Assembly (NCBI GenBank): GCA_027627225.1
Contig: CM051029.1
Location: 15,459,956-15,523,955, forward strand
Source of the DNA: Congeria kusceri
Taxonomy: Eukaryota > Mollusca > Bivalvia > Myida > Dreissenidae
Direction of reading: 5' to 3'
Length of the DNA: 64,000 nt
The translations under genes and the position numbers were made by a program. Below the pieces are notes generated by a model, which saw nothing but the letters and a program-made list of their open reading frames with translations, ran no database searches and was not told the DNA's origin. Each line of letters opens with the position of its first letter. Positions within the stretch are counted from its first letter, which is position 1. Positions 1 through 14,100 of the stretch are shown piece after piece.

Positions 1-92
1 ATAGTTCACTCTTTTTTCTGAATCAGTAATCACTGTCCATGATGAACCCATTACAAACAATACAAGCCCGAGTTAAATAAAGGAAATAATTC

Positions 93-456
93 AAGCCTTT
101 AAACGATGTGTGCACAGATTGGCAACATTTGTCATAGATTCCAAAAAGCAATTATAAATTATATACAAACAAGCGAAATAACAATCATGACTAAGAAATA
201 TATTGGAAATATTGTTTTATTTATGGATAATCGTCAATCAAAATGGATAAAATTATACAGAGTTTGTAAAGCTTTTCATCAGTATTTTGGAAAACACATG
301 TATCACTTACATAGTGTTAAAAACACACAACCAAATGTACAAGTCTGAATGGCCGAGTGGTAAGCACATGAGATTTTTTATCTCCAAGGTTCCGGGTTCA
401 AGTCCCGGCGAAGGCCAATATTTTAATTAAATAATCTGTGAACAAGTCCCTTTAAA
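93..456 (+). mobile_element. TIR element with internal tRNA-like sequence (copy 1)
   Basis: The right end AATCTGTGAACAAGTCCC is the inverse of the left end GGGACCTGTTCACAGATT seen intact at 43862 and 59803; the left end here is eroded (gtgcacagattggc). The interior shares the ATTCCAAAA and GCGAAATAACA blocks with the other copies and carries a tRNA-like region at 343-417. Confidence 0.7.
343..417 (+). pseudogene. tRNA-Ser/Leu-like sequence inside the TIR element
   Basis: An A box like TGGCCGAGTGG and a B box GGTTCAAGTCC with a perfect CCGGG/CCCGG T-stem are present. The acceptor stem does not pair and the anticodon arm is U-rich and irregular. It is probably a pol III promoter of the repeat rather than a working tRNA. 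Confidence 0.6.
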
Positions 457-562
457 TTATGATAGTAGACTAACAGAGTTCAGAAGTTAAATGTTTTAAC
501 TAAATAACATGTTAGGTTGCAGTGGTGTAACATATATTGTGTCCACTTTGAATCGGGACATT

Positions 563-3500
563 TTCTAGTGCCATTCTATGAAGCACTGTAGCCATTATAC
601 CCACCTTTCTAGTGCCGTCTATGAGGAAACTGTAGCCATTACACCCACCTTTCTGGTGCCATCTATGAAGCACTGTAGCCATTATACCCACCTTTCTAGT
701 GCCATCTATGAGGAAACTGTAGCCATTACACCCACCTTTCTAGTGCCATCTATGAAGCACTGTAGCCCACCTTTCTAGTGCCATCTATAAGGAAACTGTA
801 GCCATTACAATCACCTTTTTAGTGCCATCTATGAATCACTGTAGCCATTACACCCACCTTTCTAGTGCCATCTACGAATCACTGCAGCCATTATGCCCAC
901 CTTTCTAGTGCCGTCCATGAAGCACTGCAGCCATTACACCCACCTTTCTAGTGCCACCCATGAAGCACTGCAGCTATTACACCCACCTTTCTAGTGCCAT
1001 CTACGAAGCACTGCAGCCATTATGCCAACCTTTCTAGTGCCATCTACGAAGCACTGCAGCCATTACACCCACCTTTCTAGTGCCATTCTATGAAGCACTG
1101 TAGCCGCTATACCCACCTTTCTAGTGCCATCTATGAAGCACTGTAGCCATTATACCCACCTTTCTAGTGCAATTTATGAAGCACTGTTGCCATTACACCC
1201 ACCTTTCTAGTGCCTTCCATGAAGCACTGCAGCAATTACACCCACCTTTTGAGTGCCATCCATGAAGCACTGCAGCAATTACACCCACCTTTCTAGTGCC
1301 ATCTATGAAGCACTGTAGCCATTACACCCACCTTTTTAGTGCCATCCATGAAGCACTGCAGCCATTACACCCACCTTTCTAGTGCCATCTACGAAGCACT
1401 GCAGCCATTACACCCACCTTTTTAGTGCCATCCATGAACCACTGCAGCCATTATACCCACCTTTCTAGTGCCATCCATGAAGCACTGCAGCCATTACTCC
1501 CACCTTTTTAGTGCCATCCATGAAGCACTGCAGCTATTACACCCACCTTTCTAGTGCCTTCTACAAAGCACATTGCCATTATACCCACCTTTCAAGTGCC
1601 TCTATGAAGCACTGTAGCCATTATACCCACCTTTCAAGTGCCGTTTATGAAGCACTGTAGCCATTACACCCACCTTTCAAGTGCCGTTTATGAAGCACTG
1701 TAGCCATTATACCCACCTTTCTAGTGCCATCTACAAAGCACTGCAGCCATTATGCCAACCTTTCTAGTGCCATCTACGAAGCACTGCAGCCATTACACCC
1801 ACCTTTCTAGTGCCATTCTATGAAGCACTGTAGCTGCTATACCCACCTTTCTAGTGCCATCTATGAAGCACTGTAGCCATTATACCCACCTTTCTAGTGC
1901 AATTTATGAAGCACTGTTGCCATTACACCCACCTTACTAGTGCCTTCCATGAAGCACTGCAGCAATTACACCCACCTTTTGAGTGCCATCCATGAAGCAC
2001 TGCAGCAATTACACCCACCTTTCTAGTGCCATCTATGAAGCACTGTAGCCATTACACCCACCTTTCTAGTGCCATCCATGAAGCACTGCAGCCATTACAC
2101 CCACCTTTCTAGTGCCATCTACGAAGCACTGCAGCCATTACACCCACCTTTTTAGTGCCATCCATGAATCACTGCAGCCATTATACCCACCTTTCTAGTG
2201 CCATCCATGAAGCACTGCAGCCATTACTCCCACCTTTTTAGTGCCATCCATGAAGCACTGCAGCTATTACACCCACCTTTCTAATGCCTTCTACAAAGCA
2301 CATAGCCATTATACCCACCTTTCAAGTGCCTCTATGAAGCACTGTAGCCATTATACCCACCTTTCAAGTGCCGTTTATGAAGCACTGTAGCCATTACACC
2401 CACCTTTCAAGTGCCGTTTATGAAGCACTGTAGCCATTATACCCACCTTTCAAGTGACATCTACGAAGCACTGCAGCCATTATGCCCACCTTTCTAATGC
2501 CATCTACAAAGCACTGTAGCCATTATGCCCACCTTTCTAGTGCTGTCGAGGAAGCACTGTAGCCATTATACCCACCTTTCTAGTGCCATCTATAAGGAAA
2601 CTGAAGCCATTACACTCACCTTTTTAGTGCCATCTATGAAGCACTGTAGCCATTACACCCACCTTTCTAGTGCCATCTACGAAGCACTGCAGCTATTATG
2701 CCCACCTTTCTAGTGCCATCCATGAAGCACTGCAGCCATTACACCCACCTTTCTAGTGCCACCCATGAAGCACTGCAGCTATTACATCCACCTTTCTAGT
2801 GCCATCTACGAAGCACTGCAGCCATTACACCCACCTTTCTAGTGCCATTCTATGAAGCACTGTAGCCGCTATACCCACCTTTCTAGTGCCATCTATGAAG
2901 CACTGTAGCCATTATACCCACCTTTCTAGTGCAATATATGAAGCACTGTTGCCATTACACCCACCTTTCTAGTGCCTTCCATGAAGCACTGCAGCAATTA
3001 CACCCACCTTTTGAGTGCCATCCATAAAGCACTGCAGCTATTACACCCACCTTTCTAGTGCCATCTATGAAGCACTGTAGCCATTACACCCACCTTTTTA
3101 GTGCCATCCATGAAGCACTGCAGCCATTACACCCACCTTTCTAGTGCCATCTACAAAGCACTGCAGCCATTACACCCACCTTTTTAGTGCCATCCATGAA
3201 GCACTGCAGCCATTATACCCACCTTTCTAGTGCCATCCATGAAGCACTGCAGCCATTACTCCCACCTTTTTTAGTGCCATCCATGAAGCACTGCAGCTAT
3301 TACACCCACCTTTCTAGTGCCTTCTACAAAGCACATTGCCATTATACCCACCTTTCAAGTGCCTCTATGAAGCACTGTAGCCATTATACCCACCTTTCAA
3401 GTGCCGTTTATGAAGCACTGTAGCCATTACACCCACCTTTCAAGTGCCATTTATGAAGCACTGCAGCCATTATACCCACCTTTCTAGTGCCATCTACGAA

Positions 3501-5024
3501 GCACTGCAGCCATTATGCCCACCTTTCTAATGCCATCTACAAAGCACTGTAGCCATTATGCCCACCTTTCTAGTGCTGTCTAGGAAGCACTGTAGCCATT
3601 ATACCCACCTTTATAGTGCCATCTACGAAGCACTGCAGCCATTATGCCCACCTTTCTAATGCCATCTACAAAGCACTGTATCCATTATACCCACCTTTCT
3701 GGTGCCATCTATGAAGCACTGTAGCCATTATACCCACCTTTCTAGTGCCATCTACGAAGCACTGCAGCCATTATGCCCACCTTTCTAATGCCATCTACAA
3801 AGCACTGTATCCATTATACCCACCTTTCTGGTGCCATCTATGAAGCACTGTAGCCATTATACCCACCTTTCTAGTGCCATCTACGAAGCACTGTAGCCAT
3901 TATACCCACCTTTCTAGTGCTGTCGAGGAAGCACTGTAGCCATTATACCACCTTTCTAGTGCCATCTACGAAGCAATGCAGCCATTACATCCACCTTTCT
4001 AGTGCCATCTACAAAGCACTGTAGCCATTACTCCCACCTTTCTAGTGCCATCTACGAAGCACTGTAGCCATTACTCCCACCTATTTAGTGCCATCCATTC
4101 AGCACTGCAGCTATTACACCCACCTTTCTAGTGCCTTCTACAAAGCACATTGCCATTATACCCACCTTTCAAGTGCTGTCTATGAAGCGCTGTAGCCATT
4201 ACACCCACCTTTCTAGTGCCATCTACAAAGCACTGTAGTCATTACTCCCACCTTTCTAGTGCCATCTACGAAGCACTGTAGCCATTACTCCCACCTTTTT
4301 AGTGCCATCCATTAAGCACTGCAGCTATTACACCCACCTTTCTAGTGCCTTCTACAAAGCACATTGCCATTATACCCACCTTTCAAGTGCCGTCTATGAA
4401 GCACTGTAGCCAGTACTCCCACCTTTTTAGTGCCATCCATGAAGCACTGCAGCTATTACACCCACCTTTCTAGTGCCGTCTATGAAGCACTGTAGCCATT
4501 ATACCCACCTTTCAAGTGCCGTCTATGAAGCACTGTAGCCATTACACCCACCTTTCTAGTGCCATCTACAAAGCACTGCAGCCATTATGCCCACCTTTCT
4601 AGTGCCATCTACGAAGCACTGTAGCAATTACACCCACCTTTCTAGTGCCATCTACGAAGCACTGCAGCCATTATAACCACCTTTCTAGTGCCATCTACGA
4701 AGCACTGTAGCAATTACACACACCTTTCTAGTGCCATCTACAAAGCACTGCAGCCATTATGCCCACCTTTCTAGTGCCATCTACGAAGCACTGTAGCAAT
4801 TACACCCACCTTTCTAGTGCCATCTACGAAGCACTGCAGCCATTATACCCACCTTTCTGGTGCCATCTACGAAGCACTGTATCCATTACACCCACCTTTC
4901 TAGTGCTGTCTAGGAAGCACTGTAGCCATTATACCCACCTTTCTGGTGCCATCTACGAAGCACTGTATCCATTACACCCACCTTTCTAGTGCTGTCTAGG
5001 AAGCACTGTAGCCATTATACTCAC
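563..5024 (-). repeat. 43-bp tandem array made of the pank4 exon 10 donor edge
   Basis: About 104 tandem copies of a 43-44-bp unit in the intron after exon 10. On the gene strand each unit reads TGGCTACAGTGCTTC...GGCACTAGAAAG|GTGGGTATAA. This is the last 33 nt of exon 10 plus a 5' splice site, changed from GTGAGT to GTGGGT. Blocks of about 17 units (730 bp) and 24 units (about 1031 bp) recur, for example the tagcYgctat variant at 1101, 1831 and 2862, showing later segmental amplification. Confidence 0.93.
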
Positions 5025-5180
5025 CTTTCTAGTGCCATCTACGAAGCACTGTAGCCAGTATTCCCTGGCCTGCGTGTCCTGGGTGAGATCCACCGTGTCC
5101 GGCTGGTACCTGTCAGGGTCCAACAGTAGTGGGCAGGGCAGTGTGGCCTTCTCCAGTCTGTCCAGCTCCAGCATGTCAAA
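5025..5180 (-). CDS. pank4: pank4 exon 10 (start of DUF89 domain)
   Basis: 156 nt, exactly 52 codons. The acceptor is tttttgttgccag and the donor AGAAAG|GTGAGTATA. It codes for [30 protein letters not shown] and AREYWLQCF, matching FDLLEMDRLER..PDTVDLT..YWLTCF of human PANK4. Its last 33 nt and donor are the first unit of the 43-bp array that fills the next intron. Confidence 0.92.
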
Positions 5181-8100
5181 CTGGCAACAAAAATGGTTTA
5201 GTACAACTATATGTGATTTGGCAATATACAAGAGCTGTCAGAGGACAGCGCGCTCGACTATTCGAAGTATTACAGTTGGTACATATTTTGGATAGTGGAA
5301 CGGGCATAAATTTGTTAAAATACAAAAAAATTTAGTGAAGCCTTGTATAGTTTCTAAATTTTTGGAACAAAAACTTTAACCACACAGTCTATGTAAAAAC
5401 TGGGCTAACTCTGTCAAAATACAAAACAGATTTATGGGTAATGTTGCCCCTGATACTAGAGTTGATGACAAAGGTTAGTGCCAAGTTTCAAGTGAATAAC
5501 TTACGTAGTCTTGAAGTAACAACACTTTTGAATATAAACTTTAACTAGAAAATATATGTGAAAAAGGGGCATTACTCTGTCAAAATACAAAACACAGTTA
5601 TGCGTAATGTTGCCCGTGACACTGGAGTTGATGACAAAAGGTTAGTTCCAAGTTTCAAGTGAATAACTTATGCAGTTTTGAAGTTACCAAACTTTTGAAT
5701 ATAACTTATAACAGAAAATCTATGTGAAAAGGGGGCATAACTCTGTCAAAATACAAAACAGAGTTATGGTTAATGTTGCCCCTGATACTAGAGTTGATGA
5801 CAAAGGTTAGTTCCAAGTTTCAAGTGAATAACTTATGTAGTTTTGAAGTTATCAAACTTTTGAATATAAACTTTAACCAGAAAATCTATGTGAAAAGGGG
5901 GAATAACTCTGTCAAAATACAAAATAGAGTTATGGGTATTGTAACCCCTGATACTATTGTTGATGACAAAAACTAGTTAGAAGTTTCAAGTGAATAACTT
6001 ACGTAGTTTTGAAGTTACCAAACTTTTGAATATAAACTTTAAACAGAAAATATTAGTAAAAAGGGGACTAACTCTGTCAAAATACAAAACAGAGTTATGG
6101 CTATTGTTGACCCTGATACTAAAGTTGATGACAAAGGTTAGTTCCAAGTTTCAAGTGAATAATTTATGTACTTTTGAAGTTACAAAACTTTGGAATATAA
6201 ACTTTAACAGAAAAACTATGTGAAAAAGGGGCATTACTCTGTCAAAATATAAAAGCGTTACGGGGAATTTACACCCTGATACTGGAGTTGATGACAAAGG
6301 TATATTCCAAGTTTCAAGCAAATAGCTTCTGTAGTATTGAAGTTACAAAACTTTTGAATATAAACTTTAACAAAAAAATGTATGTGAAAAAGGGACATAA
6401 CTCTGTCAAAATACAAAACAGAGTTATAGGGAATGTTGCCCTTGATAATAGAGTTGATGACAAAGGTTAGTTCCAAGTTTCAAGTGAATAACTTATGTAC
6501 TTTTAAAGTTACAAAACTTTTGAATATAAACTTTAGCCAGAAAATCTAAGTGACAAAGGGGCATAACTCTGTCAAAATACCAAACAGAGTTATGGGGAAT
6601 GTTGCCCCTGACACTGGAGTTGATGACAAAGATATATTCCAATTTTCAAGTGAATAACTTATGTAAATTTGAAGTTACAAGACTTCTGAAAAAAAAACTA
6701 ACCAAATTCAGATGCGGATGCCGACGGCAGTAGGAAAGCTCACCTATTCTTCAAATAGTCGAGCTAAAAATGTGGCATTCAAAGGAAAGTCATCAGCTGA
6801 TTGGAAAAATCACACCCCTGATATCAAAAACTTGTGAAAATACTATATAAACATTATTTTTAAGGATGAAAATGAATAATTGAAAAATCTTTGGTGTATT
6901 TTTAATATGATAATGGTTATGAAGACCTTGTCGCTTGTTGTGGTGATGTTGTTGATGATGATGATGATGTCGATGATGATGATGGTGGTGGTGATGATTA
7001 TGATGATGGTGTTGTTGGTGGAGTTGATGATGATGATGATGATGAAATAAAGAAGAAGTGTAGTAATGATGACATGAATACAAGGACCTAATACTCAAGT
7101 ATGTTCGAATAATGAACTAGAATATTCAAATGGCATATTAGTTTACATTGCCATTCCTAATTTTTTTCTTATCAACACATCCAAAGTTTTTAGTTTTTAT
7201 TTTAATTGGACAAATACAAAAACTCCTGAAGAAAGCGAACCACATAAACACATTGTTAGCAAACGTATTCAGGTTATAAGGACTTTGATCAGGAAAAAAC
7301 TAGCTAAAAAGTTTGAGCTGCATAGAAATATCTTGGAAAGAGGACAAAAAGATAGAAAACTGTTCTAAGTGTTCTCTGTTTTTGTACAGAAGGTCTCTGG
7401 TTCAAGCCAATGACAAAAAAGAGTGCATCTAGTGTTCTGCCTAACTAAAGATGAGGTAAAAGGAAATCTGAACTTAACACCAAGTAAGAGCCATGTATGA
7501 CATTTTTTCTTTACACTTGAAAGTAGTCCATATTAAGTTTGTCAGTTTTCTGAGCAATGTACCACGAAATTGCAAATGGCAATAATCTGGTACTCTGTTA
7601 GATATGAGTGAAATGTTTTACAATCATCGCCTATAACGCAAATCTATTACACAGTTAGTAGTTTTTGTCCAATTCTCTTGAGAAAGTTTATTTACATATT
7701 TAAACATTATATTTGGCGCGTCGTGAGGAAACCGGTCATTATGCATGTGCGTAAAGTGTCATCCCGGATTAGCCTGTGCGGAGTGAACAGGCTTATCCGG
7801 GATGACACTTTTCGCACATGCATTAAGAGTGGTTTTCTCATGACGTGCCACATGTCTTCACCCAGTCACAAACTTAAAAACTATTTGATATATACACTGT
7901 ATTGTGGAAGCAGTTTGCCATACCTAGATTGTTCTTTGAGATCTTCCTGGTACTTTAAGCTTTATGGTATTTTCTGTTTCAAGGAGGTCCCTTCTAAACA
8001 TAAATCCACTGTAGGTGGAAAGTGTTGTCCCAGATTAGCCTGTATGGACTGCACAGGCTAATCCAGGACGACACTTTACGCACATGCATTAAGACCGGTT

Positions 8101-11100
8101 TTCCCACGAAGCGCCACAATAAATACTAATACATACATACCAGCATAATATCTCTCGTTTATTTTACAGCCGACAACTGGTCAGAAACATTACATGTATG
8201 CCATATTTCAACAAAATAAGATGCATTCTAACAAACATTCCAATTATTATAATGTTCTAACAAAATTATCGTTGTTAAACTACCCAATAAACAACGCAAA
8301 AAGAAGCACTGGTTCTGAGTGGAGCATAGTTAAATTTACAATTGCAAAAATATATGTCAAATCATGTTAGAATCCAAATAATTTTCGCATTATCGTTGTT
8401 AATTGGCCTAAAACAACTCTTTGTCATTCTGAAGTGTGGCTATTAAACAACTCAGGCTAACTCCCTCAGGGTTTAATTCCAACGCATCAGAACTCCAAAT
8501 CGTTGTTAACTGGCCAATAAACAACGATAAATCGAAAATCATTCTTAATTAGTCATGCTGAGGAGTAGACACAGAACAAAATTACCTGGCATTCTATAGT
8601 ATAACAAAACAAAAACGTATATTATATAAAGTTATAAAATTTAATCGTAATAATTTGCACTCTATGCTATCTTCTATACACTTTTGTTAGCTTCTATCGT
8701 TTCAGTTTAGAATACAAAATGTATAGTGAAATAGTACATGGTAGAAGAAATCACAGTAAGTACATGTAACAGTGGACTCTAAGAACATATAGGACAGGAC
8801 AGGCAGCATGTACTTCATATGAATACGCTCGGAATTGTACTGCAACTTATGTGTTAAGGTAGTCTTCAAACTATGCATTTCTTCTTAAGAAAATCTTATT
8901 ATAGAATTTCAAAATTTTAAGCTTTTTCTTAATTTTGGACTAAGATTCATTCAGGTTTACTTCGCTTTAAAGAATAAGCCCTCCAAACTGTTTGAACCCA
9001 CCTAAAATGATAGTACAAAACAAACCTACCTTGCTGCTTAAATCATACATTAAAATTCTACCTCAAGCATTTTGGAAACAAATCTGACTGGTTAACTCCT
9101 TCTAGAACCTAAGGATTTACTGTGCTGTTGAGGAAAATAACTACACACTCACGTTTGAGTTTTGCGTCTGCTGGACGCAGGACGTATTTCAAAATACTAT
9201 TTCCAATATTGTGGACAAATCTGACCAGTTAACTCGAGTGGAACATTACACATACAAATCATCATGAAGTTCAAACCGAATAACCAGACTCAGATTTGCA
9301 TTATGTATGTAACAGATAACAAAACCATTTTGGCTCCATATTTGACCAGTTAACTCGAGTGGAACATTACACATACAAATCATCATGAAGTTCAAACTGA
9401 ATAACCAGACTCAGATTTGCATTATGTATGTAACAGATAACAAAACCATTTTGGCTCCATATTTGACCAGTTAACTCACCATAACCATTCAGCATACTGT
9501 TAAGAAAATAACTGCAAACTCACATTTCAAATTCAATCGACCAGTACTAAAAATGAGGCGGATCCTGGGAAAACCAGGCTTAATGCATGTGCGTAAAGCA
9601 GACTCCTGAAAACCGTTGGTTCAACGGACATGACCGGCAAATTTTGAGTGGGTCCGATATTTATTTCCTAGGAATTGGTCAGACCGTCCGAAAGCTTTTT
9701 AAAAAATCATTCCTATATATTACTGGATAACAAAATACCAAATATCGGAGCAATCGGAACATCGCAAATACCAAATATCGGAGCAACCGGAACATCGCAA
9801 ATCGGCAGTGGAGTACAAATATTTGTTTTCATGATCTTAAATAATTTCCTTATTAGGTCAGATACCAGTATTTCCAATTCCCATAGGGTCCCATTATAAA
9901 ACCGCAAACTTTCCAAGCATTTTTCTAGCATATTCTTTTTTTCAGATTGTGCAAGCCTGGTATCAATTGAAAGATCAATCTGTCCTCTTCCAAAATTTGC
10001 AATAAAAAAAGAATGTCATAATACTTCTAAGATAATGCATCTCACTTGATTGCAGGCACCGTTAGAAAACAGGGTTTAGGCAGTCATATTTCGACAAAAG
10101 CCCCATACCATAGTAAACACACCCTAAAAGTTCACCTTTCAAGTTAGCCTCCAATGAAATGCACCAAAATGACATGCATAGGATATTAGAAATAACCGCA
10201 AAAGGCATGTCTGAGATTCCTAAATGGCTTTTATGCCACAAGAGAAGAGGAACTCTTTAGTAATAGGCAATACTTTTGAATGGACCACGGAGGGATACAC
10301 AATGATTTACTGGTATCTAACCATTATACCAATTGCCGTAAATAAATGCCGTTTGGATTTTCCCGCCTTCATCGCTACTTTTTTTCAATTAATCTAGTGT
10401 TGTGCGACAAAGTATAACCTGACCTGCGCAACATCAAAGGATAAGTTTGGCGTCACCAGCTCATATTGCGCATGCTACCCAAGCCAATGTCTTTTCCCTT
10501 CAGTCGCTATAATTAGCAGCCCAAGTACAAGGTTTTCACATGCTGCCCGTGGACAGGTCTTTCCTACGCAGAAAGCCAGACTCAAGGTCAATATCCGACT
10601 TACATACCGGAAGGCGACACAAATGCCGCAAATTTGAATCACATAAAGAAGATGTCTATCGGATGGTTCTTTCTACCATGTTTGCATGTACTTTTTCTCA
10701 GTTCATCTCCTTAATATTGGTATGAAATTTATAACGTAACACGCACATAAATAAATGTTCCAAGACTGTAAAATATAATTCACATTGTATGGCAGAATTT
10801 GTTTTCGGGTCAAAGAATCGGATATATTTTGTATTATCATTGTTTATCTGTAAATAAAGAACGATTTGTCGTGCTGATGCTAAAGCACTTGTGGTAAATT
10901 CCTTCGCATTGGACCTGTTATTATTTCTTTATTAGCCGAAAGCAACTCGCAATCGAACATAATGTCTTATTCAATCGTTTATTGATATAAGAAAACACCA
11001 GTTGTCCATAAACAAAAAGACATTTCTTTATAAATTAAACAATTAACAGTATATAAATAGTTGGCACATTTTAAAACAAAAAATTAGTAAAAAAGTATCA

Positions 11101-14100
11101 CTAAATAAGAAACTGAATGGCTTTAATGCATGGTATAGTTAGCATATGTTTTTTTCTAGGATACAATAATAAAATGATATACGTTGCATTAATTTTTTTT
11201 ATAGAAAATAATATATTGTGTCGTACAATTAAAAAAACCAATCTGTTAAAAGTCACTATATTCATAACAAAATTGTTTTCTGCCTTGACATGTAATATTT
11301 ATTTTGTTTTTTGTACATGCAGTTGAAATAACATATGTATGCAGAAAGTCCAACAAATGAACGTGTGCGTGCACATGTATGTATTTTAGAACTACATCAT
11401 GAAGTACACATGCTTCTCGTGGACAAGTCTTTCTGTGAACAATACAATCCTCGTGCACGGGTCTTTTTGCACGTGGACCCGCACATGAGGATTGTATTGT
11501 TCTCACAGATCGTTCCGAAAAGTATAGACCCGAATGAAATAAAGAAGTAGGTATGTAAACATGGGTACATGCACTAGTATGGGTCGTGAAAAACATCCTG
11601 CATGTCGTCCATGTGGTGGTTGTTAAAAGTAACTGTAAGTCATAGACCTAAATCTCGATACCTCGTAATTGCTTTCGTGTTTTATAGGTAATATAATGGT
11701 CAACAAAAGATTGAGTAAAATATGCGGCATACGTATAGAAACTTAATAATTGTGTTGTTTTGCGCTACGAAACTTTTATACAAAAGTAATGACTTCAAAG
11801 TTCTTTGCGCTACAAACTTTTTTTTATATAACAGTCAATACGTCCACGCTTTCCATGCGGATGACACGACGTTGTGATTGTCGGCATAATTTTTGCGGGC
11901 TTTTTAGCAAACCATGGGTTTTACATGCGCATACTAAATATCAATAGAATTTGTGTGTATGTCTCGTGAACAGTAAATCTGGACGGGTGTTTCGGATTTC
12001 ATTTTTATTATGTGCCTTGTCATATCGTAATTTGATATTAATTAAAATAATAATGGCAACGGTTGGTTAAGTGGGTTTGCTTTTTATATCGCGAAAATAC
12101 GTTAGTGTATACATGTATACATACTTAGATGAATGATTCGGTCTGGCAAATTTTATTTCGGTCCGGCAACTTTTGACAGGTTTGCACAGGCTAATACAGG
12201 ACGGCACTTTCCACCTTTTATGATATTTTCTTTTTCGAGGAAGTATCTTCTAAACATAAATCCACTGTAGGCGGAAAGTGCCCTCCTGGATTAGCCTTTG
12301 CCGACTGCACAGGCTGATCCAGAACGACACTTTACGCACATGCATTAAGTCCGGTTTACCCACGTCATGCCTCAAATATGCTATTTCCAATACTGGTACT
12401 TTGGACAAATATCTGATAAAAGCTAACTCAGCTAGAACATTCACAATGTCTTTTCAGACTCATGTTTGAGTTCTGGGAGTGCATAATGCAATAAGCATTT
12501 CAATATACTATTTAACAGATACCTTCCAACATTCTGGACACATATCTGACCACTTAACTCTACAAGGACATACAAATCATCACATATTTCAAATGAAAAA
12601 AATGCCGCGACTCACATGTGAGTTCTGTGTCTGAAGGGACGGCTGGGCCAGACCAGAACTGCCGGCAAAGTTCTCCTCCCAGCAGTATTTCTCTGCATCT
12701 GAAATCACACAGACCGACTACACATTGAGGAGATTTGTTGATTTCGGTGTGAGATCGTATTTTATTTCATGAGTGTTCATGGAAAATGATATTTTCACGA
12801 GTGGCGCAGCACGACGGCACGAATAACTTCTGTAGTTCTGAACTTACAAAACTTTTGAATATAAACTTTAACCAGAAAATCTATGTGAAAAAGGGGGATA
12901 ACTCTGTCACATTACAAAACAAAGTTATGGAGAATGATGCCCTTGATACTGGAGTTGATGACAAAGGTATATTCCGAGTTTTAAGTGAATTACTTGAGTA
13001 GTTTTGAAGTTACAAGACTTTTGAATAAATACTTTAACCAAATTCAGACGCGGACGCAGACGCTGACGCTGGGGGTAGTAGGAAAGCTCAAATATTCTTC
13101 GAATAGTGGAGCTAAAAATGTTCAAAAGCCTTTTTCTAACATTACTGCACTCAAATGGTGTTGCTACATAATTAAGGATTATTACAATAATACTAAGTTT
13201 TTTTACAGATTGCAATGATTTGTTGCGTGTAAGTTTACTACCACTTATTTTACAAAGAGAGTACATTTACCCCCATAATTTCTGGTGAGTGTACATTTAC
13301 TCCCAAATTTTTAGAAGTATGCGTCATTTATCCCCAGTACAAAAGCTTATTTGGAGCACTGCATGGCACTGCACCCGGCCCCTTTTTGGTTCCCCCCTGC
13401 TGCCTTTCTGGTCTGGTCAACAATCGAGTGTTGATTATCATTTAAAATTTAATACATTTTTGCTAATTTTCAATCATAATTTGAAGGGAACTTGTTTAAA
13501 AACCTTACTTAGAAGCATTATATTCATTATCAACACATATTTTTGAACACTTCAAAGAAATGGTATGTTTTTCCCCCCTGCTCCTTTTTAGCAGCACCCG
13601 GTACATGTTCTATTCCTTTACCTATGAAAGACAGAAGGGCCTATCAATCTTCTTTACAAATATGCTGATATGACACCTGGCTGTTAAAGGATGATATATA
13701 CATGTAGTTTGAACAGTTAAACTGTCAACAGACTCACCCCGATCATAGATTTAAAGCAAACCTAGTTATGCAAAATACAATTCATATCATATAATTAACA
13801 TGTACATCTTAATAAAAAACTAGAAATATTACTTTTCTATGGAAATTACTTTATGGTTTAAAACAGTGGGTTACAAAATAGATTGTATTGCTGTTGTTGT
13901 GATTTGTAATTAATTAATTTTGATGTGTGCGAGTTATTGTGGTTGTTTTTTCTTTTAAATCTAAATTCTGGAGTATTATATTAAAGCAGCAAATACAACA
14001 AACAACAACCTACTTTTCATGTTTCATATGTTGCAAATAATGTCCCCTTGACAGCGAGAAGGGGCTATCAGCCTTCTCTGCACATATGCTAATGATGCCT

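Noticed and set aside
563..5024. CRISPR-like array
   Set aside because: Units are contiguous without unique spacers and derive from an exon edge; the locus is animal nuclear DNA.
6793..7098. His-rich 101-codon frame
   Set aside because: Translation of a GAT/GGT microsatellite.
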